A DNA stretch of 64,000 nucleotides, taken from Petrolisthes cinctipes. Taxonomy: Eukaryota; Arthropoda; Malacostraca; Decapoda; Porcellanidae. The notes under the pieces are model-generated. The model was not told where the DNA came from, searched no databases, and saw nothing but the letters and a program-made list of their open reading frames with translations. Each line of letters opens with the position of its first letter. Positions within the stretch are counted from its first letter, which is position 1. This document shows, one piece after another, positions 55,370-64,000 of the stretch. Made by a program: the position numbers and the translations under genes. The stretch lies in contig JAWQEG010000622.1 of NCBI GenBank assembly GCA_033782935.1, positions 846,001-910,000 of the forward strand. The letters run 5' to 3'.

Positions 55370-56984
55370 GATCAATGCAACGGTTGGGTTTCCACTGGAG
55401 CTCGGGATAGATAGTCAGCAAGCAGGTTGTCTACTCCCTTTATATGCCATACTTGCAGATTATAGGGTTGGACAAGAAGAGCCCAGCGAAGAATTCTTTG
55501 GTTGGAAGTCTTGTTGTTTTGGCTGAAAGTGAGAGGGTTATGGTCTGTAAACACCAGAGTGGTTTGTGTGTTATGTAGGTAACAGTCAAATTTCTTGATT
55601 GCCCTGTGCCATGATCAGAGCAAGAGCTTCTTTCTCGATGCTTGAGTAGTTGGTTTGGTGTTTTTTCAACTTAGCAGAGTAGTAAGCCACTGGGTGAAGA
55701 ATATAATTAGTTGCATCGGGTTGCAGTAGCACGGCTCTTATTCCGATCCAGCTGGCGTCTATTTGTAGGTGGAATGGTAAGGTGTAGTCAGGAGAACGGA
55801 CGACAGGCTTGGAGGCAAGGAAATCTTTGAGGCGATGAAAAAACTGTTCACATCTCCGGGACCAGGTGTAGGGGACTGCAGAGCTGGTGAGATTTGTCAG
55901 AGGGGCGGCGATGCTGGAGAAATGACTACAGAAGCGGCGATAATATCCGCACATCCCCAAAAATCGCATGAGTTTCTTTCTCGTCCTTGGAGTGGGGAAA
56001 GACAAGATTGCTTCCACGTTCGAATCCTTAGGTCTCACCATTCCCTGTCCAACGACGTGTCCTAGGTAGGTCACCGTAGCTCGACCGAATGCAGATTTTA
56101 CCAGGTTTATGGTGAACCCAGATTCTTGCAGGCCGGCGAATAGTTCTTCCAGTCTCACCAGATGTTCTTCCCAACTATCAAAGATCACCACCAAGTCATC
56201 CAGATTGGCTGACGTCCCAGCTAGGTCCTGGATCATGATGTTAATTGCTCTCTGGAAGGAGGCCGGAGCATTAGAAAAGACAAACGCCATACCTATATAT
56301 CGATACATACCAAATGGGGTTATAAAGGCAGAGATTATTTTAGCCTTATCTGTGAGCCCAATTTGGTAGTAACCCTTTAGTAAATCAATAGTAGTAATAA
56401 ACCTTGCGTTACCTATGTTGTCTACGATATTTTCAATTAATGGCAGGGGATAGGAGTCGGAGACAGTAATTTGGTTCACTTTACGATAATCTGTGCAAAA
56501 CGAAAACTACCATCGGGTTTTGGAATGATAAGACAGGGTAAAGGCCATGGGGAGATACTAGGATCAGCTAAGTTATGGTCCAGCAAAAATTCTACTTCTT
56601 TCTTCATTATCTCTTTTTTGAGGATTTAGTCTGTATGGTGATTGTCTGATGGGTTAAACCTCCTCTGAGACTAATTTAATGTCATGTTTAAGTAAGTTAC
56701 AAAATCTAAGGAGGTCTAAAGTTTCTTTAAGGGTATTGTGAAAACAATTTAGCTAAATCTTGACTCTGAGATGGAATCAGTACCGAAAAATATTCATCTG
56801 GGTTGTTAATTATGAGACTGTTAGCAGGATTTTCCTTTTGTAGAGGGACATCTAATCTCTCTAACAGGTCCATGTCATCCGTCTCTGGCTCCTTCCTTGT
56901 CACATTCACATGTGATACAGGTACAGGTAGGCTTACAGCCTCTGGAATGTCCTCCTCTGACTGCCTGGAATGATACGGTTTCAC
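55370..56984 (-). pseudogene. gypsy-2 reverse transcriptase and RNase H
   Basis: RT spans 55586-56479, with ITVSDSYPLPLIENIVDNIG, TTIDLLKGYYQIGLTDKA, ITPFGMYRYIGMAF and a catalytic motif reading NLDD where YLDD is usual. LGHVVGQGMVRPKD and the FLGMCGYYRRFCSHF connection follow. RNase H starts at LQIDASWIGIRAVLLQ and continues after a frameshift near 55585 into TDHNPLTF and LLADYLSRAP. Upstream, 56727-56984 holds MKPYHSRQSEEDIP, the linker that follows integrase in this clade. Frame breaks near 56480 and 55585 disable it. Confidence 0.9.
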
Positions 56985-56999
56985 GAGATTTACATGAAC

Positions 57000-57857
57000 G
57001 AGTTGTGAATCCTTTCTACGGTCAGGAGTATGGACTATTTAGTTAAGGGGAAATAGCTTCCTATCCACTATATATGGGCCAGTAAATTTACTATTAAGAG
57101 GAGAACCTGGAATGGGTAGAAAGAGTAACACCTTATCACCTTGGAAAAAATTATCTTTCAGTATTTTTGGGTTGTGACTTAACCATTTTGTCTAACACTA
57201 TAGAGCACTATCGCCTAGCCTGCCCCACTGTCCAACATTTGCTGCCCTTGGTCTGCCACTTGATGTGGTTTGTCGACACCTGCTGAACCATCAGGTTCTG
57301 GAGTAACTTCTGGTGCGCCACCCTCTTTTTGGTGGATTTAAGTAGGTCATGATGTAAATATTTGTCTGTATGCTTATGCTTCATTCTGTTATGTTTTCGT
57401 GATGTGTGTGTGTGTGTGTGTAGTCATTGGATTATCATGAGTCCCGCCTACCCATGTGTACTGTTGTCTGCCTGTTGACTGACGCTATGGCGCAATGAAT
57501 AAAAAAAAAAAATTGTCTTGAATTTTTTTTAAGTTTGACTGAGCAATGGTTCGAACTTCAGTCAATTTAAGTCTTAAGGTGGTAATGTATTCAGAAATCG
57601 TTTAGGAAGGGTTAGAAACTCCAAACCATTGCTCCTTTACTATTTTAAGTGGTCCCCTAACTTGTCTCCCATATAATAATTCAAAAGAGGAGAAACAGAG
57701 GGACTCTTAGGGACATTCCGTGAAAGCAAATAGTAACAAGTTTAAGCTTTCATCCCATTCAATTTGGTATTCCATACAGTATTTCCTTAACAGGGTTTTA
57801 AAAGTTTGATGAAACCTTTCTGGACAACCTTGTGATTGAGGATGGTAAGCGGAGGAT
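57000..57857 (-). pseudogene. gypsy-2 integrase, C-terminal half
   Basis: The frame resumes with CTSSAYHPQSQGCPERFHQT and YCMEYQIEWDESLNLLLFA, the block holding the catalytic Glu region of gypsy integrases. Degraded C-terminal sequence then leads to MKPYHS in the RT linker. It continues the part at 60418-61060, from which it is separated by a 2.55-kb insertion. Confidence 0.85.
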
Positions 57858-58323
57858 GTACAGCTCCGTACTGAATTTCCTGGTACAGTCAGCACTGCCA
57901 ACGCCTGTTTATCTGGGATTCAGCGTTCGAGTATCTCGACTCACTTGTATGAGGCACTGAGAGAGAGAGGTGTAGGGGGGGGGGGTTAAGGAGAAAGGGG
58001 GGAGGGAAATTGAAAAGGTATTGGGGGTAGATATCCATCTCCACGATGATAGCCATTCATTCTTATTCATATGTCTTTAACTACTGAACAGGGTAGAGGA
58101 AGAGAAAAAATTGCTTAAATGAAATATTTGATACAACATGATATTGGAAAAATCTTTGAGATACCAACTCATTATATAATACTTTGGTAAATACTTATAA
58201 TAAAAATATGAACGTTACTGCAGTACGTCAATGAAGTGATACTCGTATAAGCTTTACTGTCTTATAACTAGTAATGTGGATATTTATTGTATATGAAGTA
58301 AGTAGGTTTCTCTCCAGTTCTGT

Positions 58324-59492
58324 TCAACCGACTGTGTGCGAGATGAACACTATGATATCAGCCTGATCAGCAGGATATTTATTTCGACTGAATAATACAA
58401 GCCAATCATCAAAGAAGTTAACTTGACAGTCACGAAGCCACTGTGTAACATCCTTGGCGGTATGACAAGGTGCACCATCTTGCATAAAAATAATCAGCCT
58501 GGCATCTCTCAAACGAATTTGGAAGATGATCACAGAGGAGCTCTAAGTAATTGTTTTTATTCATACTTATGTTTTATGGCAATACAACTAATTATCCTAC
58601 CCCATGAAACCCAAAACATCCCCACACCATAATTTTGTCTGGATGTTTGACACTTTTTTGTGTACCTGGAGTTTAACGGGTCACTGCCTCGACGCCGGTA
58701 AATGTCTCCACCTTGGTTACCAGATATACTAAACATTGACTCGTCACTCCATAATACCTTTCGCCAAAGAGACACATTGCAAGCACTGTATTTATGGCAA
58801 AAAGCTACCCTATTCTTAATCTGGTTATGAGTGAGGTCGGGTTTAGTCCGTGCACGGCACCTGCGGTAACCGATGTCGTCATGCAGGCATCGACGAACTG
58901 TTCTTTGGGATACATTTTTCAACAATTGAGGTTTTTTTTTCCTTTAGTACCCATGATGTGATGTGAGGATCAGCATCAACCTGCCATTTAATAACGTTAC
59001 GAGTACGTAAATTGATATTTTTAACCATGCCTAGGCGGCCTCTTTTTCTTTGCAAGTGTTTGAATCCCTCTGCTACTTTTAAATTTTGCTACCCAGTTTC
59101 TCACAGTTCTATCACTCACTCCAACAATTTTAGCAATTTCTTTCACAGACTGCTTTGCCTTATGAAACGACACTATACTTGATATCTGGTCAGATGTCAA
59201 GTCCTCTTTCCTCCCCATAATGATAATTCGGGCCAGAAACTGCACTAATTTGGGGACAAAAACAAGTGACACGTCAGCGGAACGAGAACAGTACATTCCC
59301 CTCTCAAAAATCCCTCAGGCAACTGAGAAAGGGAAACTTTTTTCCACCCTTCAAGGACACCAGTCACACATCAATGCCGGACATACGATTAACGCGCCAA
59401 AACCTAGCACAATAGAACTAGGGCTTGTAGTGTGATATGTGATTGTACAGCTCACTAGATACGTCGGCGGCATAATTCCTTGACCAGCACTG
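58324..59492 (-). pseudogene. Truncated Tc1-like transposon
   Basis: The upstream inverted end CAGTGCTGGTCAAGGAATTA lies at 59473-59492, next to TA. The transposase starts at 59218 (MGRKEDLTSDQISSIVSFHK) with paired helix-turn-helix domains (SVKEIAKIVGVSDRTVRNWV). After a frameshift comes RTVRRCLHDDIGYRRCRART, then VLWSDESMF with the first catalytic Asp. FMQDGAPCHTAKDVTQWLR carries the second. The frame fails just after FDDW, so the third acidic residue and the downstream end are lost. Confidence 0.9.
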
Positions 59493-60294
59493 TATATACG
59501 AATTTATGGACGTTCAGAGATGTCCACGTGCCGCCCGCTAACCATTCTCTTCATAACATAATAGTCTAACCTCATTATTTATGTCAGTCGATATTACAGG
59601 GCATACTACTAAATAGATGTAGACAGTAATAGTAAAATTATATATACCAGCAAGCTAATCCACGGGTTTTATGGCCGGTAATAGATGTAGATAATGCATT
59701 AAGTAGTGTATTTTCTCAGATCATCAGTCTCTTATTATGATCCAATGTCAGTGTGTCTGTCTTTCCGTGGGTAGAGGTAAATTATCATAAAATTATAAGT
59801 ATTTATTAAAGTATTAGATAACTATTTCGTATCCTAAAGATTTTCTTTTTTTTTCATGTTAAATTGCATATTTCATGTAATATATATATTCTTCCTCTGT
59901 GCTGTGATCATAATACAGTGAAATGGAACCCTCCTTAGGCCTAAAAGATTTAATAGAATGAAGGTTGACAGAGAGGAGGGACAGCAAGCATGGAGAATAC
60001 AGATGAGAATAAAAGGGACAGTTGGAGAGATTGTATCGGAATGGAATGGTATTGTATTATATTTGATGCTGGGCAGGATTCGTGCTTAGAATAAGAAAAA
60101 AAACCATGAGACGTGTGATAGAGATCAAAGTAGACTCACTGAGGAGGTCTAACAGGGAGGCGACACAACCGTGAGAGAAGTACGAAAGGAACGATTGCCA
60201 CCGAGCAGCATTCTACTGGGGACACTCAATGAGAAAATTTTGGACTGTAATACCTCGAGTCTGACAGTTCTGGCTGAGTAGGGGGTACCTCTGT

Positions 60295-60321
60295 GCGTGT
60301 GTGTGTGTGTGTGTGTGTGTG
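60295..60321. repeat. (GT)n microsatellite
   Basis: Short GT run just inside the right arm of the insertion. Confidence 0.9.
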
Positions 60322-60417
60322 CTTCAGACAAGCGAGTCAACATACTAGAACTCTGAACCTCGGATAAACAGGCGTTGGCAGTGCTGACTGTACCAAGAAA
60401 TTCAGTCCGGAGCTGTA

Positions 60418-61060
60418 CAATGGTCCATACCTAAGTCTTTCATCACCTGTTCGATAAGATTGCTGGTAAAATTGGTCCTCTGGTCGGATTTAATCTCCTT
60501 GGGAATGCCCACTGAGGTAAAAATATGCAACAGGTGTTTGACTAAATTTTTTACTTAATGTTTCGAAGGGGGAATGCTTCTGGATAGCGGGTACTGGTAT
60601 CCATAATGGTGAGTAGGTATTGGTTTCCCTTCTTTGCTTTCGGTAATGGTCCAACACAGTCTATAACAATCTTTTCAAAGGGTTCAGTGTGTATTGGGAT
60701 TGGTTTGATGGGAGCTGGTGGTATATTTTCATAGGGTTTACCCACCATTTGACAAATATGTCACGTCTTTATGTAATTGAAAACATCCTTTCTAAGTCCA
60801 GGACAGTAATAATATTGAAGAAGCTTTTTATAAGTTTCTTAAAACTCCTAAATGTCCTGAGATACCATCATGAGCCAGGGCAATTAATGCTGGTCTAACC
60901 GAAAAAGGAATTACCACTTGATGTATTTCAGATCACGTATCCAGATGAGTATACTCGGGTGGTCTATATGCCATGATTAAAACTCCATGCTGATAATAAA
61001 AAAACAAGGAAGAGATTTTAAATCCTTACCCTCCACGGCCGCATGATGATATTTACTCAA
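60418..61060 (-). pseudogene. gypsy-2 integrase, N-terminal half
   Basis: Minus strand: remnants of the zinc domain (SGHLGV-like, then TYKKLLQYYYCPGLRKDV and CQMVGKP) lead to the core. EKIVIDCVGPLPKAKKGNQY holds the first catalytic Asp, then TIMDTSTRYPEAFPLRNIK and VGIPKEIKSDQRTNFTSN the second. The frame is cut at GMDHC by the insertion at 57862-60415. Confidence 0.9.
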
Positions 61061-61082
61061 GGATGGGTCAGACTGTTGGACT

Positions 61083-61600
61083 TTAATTAATAAGCTCTTC
61101 TTTACTGATGGTCTTATTATACAGGTCTTCTATGGGGAAAGAGACATGGGAGGTGTTTTCAGGTAAAGACAATTTATACTGTTTACTCCATGACCGGGTG
61201 ACAGCACACAATGGGAAAAGGGGAGGAGTGGCTTCAAGCTCAGGGGTGGAGTCAGTAGGTATAGGGGAATTAACGGTCTTCACGTTGGGAACTACTAGAT
61301 ATCCAACCAAGTCATTACCCAATAATAAGTGAATGCCACTAACAGGTAGAGAGTCTTCCTTAATTGCAACTTGTACATCCCCAGTAATCAATGGACAGTA
61401 TAGATATACTGTAGCTAAGGGAAGTACAGGAAGAGAGGTCCGATAGTAGAACGGCCTCCTTAGTGTAAACAGTAGATATTAGGAATGACACTTTGTAAAA
61501 GAATGTACTGTGCTGCAGCTGTGTCACGTAGTATTCGAATATGGAAAGTAATAGACTTTTTAGTAAGTGAAATCTTCCCATCATAAGTAAATGAAGAGAA
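61083..61600 (-). pseudogene. gypsy-2 protease region
   Basis: IRILRDTAAAQYILLQ has the position and shape of the DTGA active-site block, but the Gly after DT is replaced by Ala. PVSGIHLLLGNDLVGYLVVP is the C-terminal protease block of this clade, and CAVTRSWSKQYK follows, leading to integrase. A frameshift separates the two halves. Confidence 0.75.
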
Positions 61601-62884
61601 TATATCCTCAAGATAGTTTCCTACGTTCGCGGCTGCTACTGGTTCATCAAATTTTTTAGATGGGTTGAATGTATGATCTGAGGAACCTGTCTTTGAAGTT
61701 AGACACTTTGGGTGTTTACAAAACTGAATTGTGTGTCCTGGTTTCTTACAATTGGAACAATAAAGTGTATGTTGGTTTGGGGCAATATGTGTGTGACCTT
61801 TCCTCTTACCACCCACATCACAAAGGTTATCATCAGAGGAAAACCTAACAGGATGGGAAGCACCACGGCTCCTACCGCCCAGCGAATCAATCAACAAATA
61901 GTACGCGTCCGCCAACTCAGCTGCACGTCCCAAATCAATCTCTCCACGCTCCTCCAAATGCTTTAATACATGGAATGGTAAATTGCTCTTCCATGACCAT
62001 TAAGTTTATAACGTCGGATATTGTGCGTGTATCTGTAGCCTCTAACCCATTTCTTAAATAATCTAAGTTCTTGGGTAAATTAACCAAAAGTTTAATGCAG
62101 AGGTTTTGGTTAGTTTCCAGAATTTCTTTCTGTATCCATCTAGAGTGAGAGCATAAGCGTGTAGGATGGTCCTCTTTACATCAAAATATTGATCAGTCTG
62201 TTCTAAAGTGTTATAAATTCTAAAGGCCTTACCACACAGTTTCGGAACTAATAGTGACACCCACTGACCCTCAGGCCACTCATTCTTCCTGGCTATGTTT
62301 TCGAAAGTTTTAAATGACCCATCTATATCAGACTCATCAAAAACAGGAATCAGGGAAGAAGCAGTAACAGGGTTGAACGCATTGAGTTTCTCTTTTAAGT
62401 CTACTTCTTTGGATTTATAATCAGAGGTTAACGTTATTTCCCTCTCTTTCACCTCTAACTCTTATTTTAATCTCATGTTCAGACCCTAATTTTTCTTGCT
62501 CCAATTTGAGTTTCTGTAATCACACTTGGAATTCTAATTTAGTCCGCATTAACTTAAGGGGGTTTGCGGTCTCACTTGCTTCCTCAGCATTAACGAAGTT
62601 TGAGGCACCGTCTATTGAGTCTACTCGATGAGGGTTAAGGGGTGGCTGTTGAAGCGAATGAGTCATTGGTGTCAAATGGTCTATGGCAAGTTCTTTGATA
62701 ACACCTTGTTCAACCAACGATTCTATTATATGATTTTTTAACCTTTCTTTAGTCATATGATGTGTAAATTGAATATTATAATGATTTGCTATACTTTGCC
62801 GTTCCTTGTTACGGAGGTCAACACGTAATTTATCTATAGAAGGATTTTCAGTGAATGATGGAGTTCAAACTCAAAGGTAGCCAT
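61601..62884 (-). pseudogene. gag: gypsy-2 gag
   Basis: A start at 62884 (MATFEFE), then after a shift SIDKLRVDLRNKERQSIANH and the MTKERLKNHIIESLVEQGVI helix pair. A coiled charged region follows. The capsid block SFKTFENIARKNEWPEGQWV and YDVKRTILHAYALTLDGYRKK-type sequence (62063-62452) resembles SCAN-like gypsy gag. The zinc knuckle CSNCKKPGHTIQFC (CX2CX4HX4C form) lies near 61735. Several frame breaks. Gag binds and packages element RNA. Confidence 0.8.
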
Positions 62885-63518
62885 TATTAAAGACCACAAA
62901 AGATAAGTGTGATATTCCCAGAAATAATTTTGGCAGAGAACAACCAGAGTCCTGAATCTAACCAAGTTGTGCCTAGGGATTCTACACTTATGATTACTGT
63001 TCTTCTAATAAGACCCTTTAATCAAAGGTAAGAGACTCGAAAAGAATCTTGAAAAAAGACTGGTGTATTACGGCATTAGAGTATAGATCCGGATAAACAC
63101 CACTTGAGAAACAGGTTATTGACCCCGAATGAGATGAGAAGAACAATACTAAGAAGCTTTGAATATGGGGTCATGGAAGAGTGGAGTCTCGACATCACTT
63201 TGTATTAAACTAGCAACTAGAGAACAGCCTACTCTATAGTGAGGGTACGGCATGAAACAGATCCGGATTTTTCCCTGCACTCGATAAGACTTACTACACG
63301 ACTGCCAACCTGCAATAACAGGTAAGCCTTATGACACTTAGTACCTGATATCCTACGTCTGAATACTCTTAGAATATACAGCAATCCCAACATATACATA
63401 CACATGAAGGAAAATTTAAATCTCTGTAAAGCAATTATAACAGAAGTGACTGGATTAAACAAGGACGGGGGAGTGGGGGTGAGAATTGTACACAGTAGAA
63501 TTAAAATTAGAGGACTGA

Positions 63519-63536
63519 TCTTGGCGAGGTCGCCAT
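63519..63536 (-). promoter_or_regulatory. Candidate primer binding site of gypsy-2
   Basis: Minus strand TGGCGACCTCGCCAAG begins two or three bases after the LTR end, where the tRNA primer should pair. The tRNA was not identified. Confidence 0.6.
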
Positions 63537-63538
63537 TT

Positions 63539-64000
63539 GTTACGAGTTGGGCCTTTACTAGAAATTAATTTACAATTATAAGTCTACCAAGATCCCAACC
63601 AACAACAACTAGAAGAAAGTATGGGGGCAATCGGAATGCAAGGGTAGACAGAGGGAGGGTGATTTTTATCTTTAATGAATATTTAACGAGTACAACCGTA
63701 ATCCTAACCTTCACCAAACACATATAACATTATTCCTAGAAACACACTTGCATACATGGGTTACTATTAAAATGTATACATACAAAATACCCAGAAATAA
63801 TGGAAGCCAGTGGAGGGGGAAAAATTGATAAAGGATATATATAATACTCAAGTGCAGTGGTGTCTGACGAATAGTTTACTGCAGAATATGGAGAGAGTCA
63901 CGAGCTGTAGGAGTACAGGACAGATACTCCAAGTGTGGTCACTTCCCAGAGTGAACTGCACTGAGTGCACTCCCTCGATCCAGCAGGTAGGAGGAAACTT
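63539..64000 (-). repeat. gypsy-2 5' LTR, cut by the window end
   Basis: Matches 54701-55160. It has a 10-base duplication (ACTGAGTGC-type) near 63958 not present in the other LTR. Roughly 150-170 bases should remain beyond the window. Confidence 0.85.

Larger units (their letters stand above)
57862..60415. mobile_element. 2.55-kb inverted-repeat insertion in the gypsy-2 integrase
   Basis: Imperfect inverted ends of about 105 bp start CAGCTCCG(G/T)ACTGAATTTC and continue through GGTACAGTCAGCACTGCC and ACGCCTGTTTATC. TA lies on both sides within the palindrome TGTACA, so the duplication could be read as TA, GTAC or TGTACA. Removal restores the host frame DHC-T-SSAYHPQ. A truncated Tc1 element with its own ends lies inside, so the outer element is probably a separate, non-coding one. 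A GT run lies next to its right end. Confidence 0.8.

Overview
This is a stretch of a large, repeat-dense arthropod genome, most likely a decapod crustacean. The evidence is long TC, GT, AAT and CA microsatellites, decaying non-LTR and Ty3/gypsy retroelements, a tRNA-derived SINE, many short inverted-repeat elements, GGTTA (arthropod telomere-like) runs, and host exons separated by long introns. There is nothing bacterial: no operons, no ribosome binding sites. The assignment to Decapoda is an inference from this style, not from a diagnostic gene.

Layout. 0.5-2.6 kb: decayed RTE-type reverse transcriptase on the minus strand. 3.3-6 kb: a small hAT-like MITE, a 156-bp tandem repeat, a repeat pair and a C-rich minisatellite. 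6-13.6 kb: a Ty3/gypsy element (gypsy-1, plus strand) whose leader is split by a 1.2-kb foldback hAT-like element and whose RT and integrase catalytic cores are deleted. 13.9-16 kb: an inverted-repeat element and a hAT-like element with another nested inside it. 16.2-23 kb: CR1-like fragment, a duplicated minisatellite block, a 1.2-kb hAT-like element containing a Tc1-type MITE, and trinucleotide arrays. 17-36 kb also holds a cluster of TTAA-flanked MITEs (families A, B and C), some sharing a target site or nested.

Host genes. The best one spans 29.6-38.2 kb on the plus strand: four exons joining in phase into a 203-residue secreted, cysteine-rich peptide made of three CC-ending modules. Its last exon runs into a 213-bp TA-flanked MITE, which supplies the last 35 residues and the stop codon; without it the frame would stop five codons on. 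A second host trace, at 53.8-54.0 kb on the minus strand, is one exon resembling the ligand-binding domain of an ionotropic (iGluR/IR-type) receptor.

38.8-54 kb holds a decayed LINE with endonuclease and RT, an RNase H-bearing LINE, a 4.6-kb TIR transposon (PIF/Harbinger favoured) between broken LINE and Tc1 copies, and a gypsy integrase fragment (gypsy-3). 54.7-64 kb is a minus-strand Ty3/gypsy element (gypsy-2) with both LTRs visible (the outer one cut by the window end). Its order is gag-PR-INT-RT-RH, as in the Gmr1 clade, and its integrase is interrupted by a 2.55-kb inverted-repeat insertion that carries a truncated Tc1 transposase. No transposable element here looks intact; nearly all coding matter is fossil.
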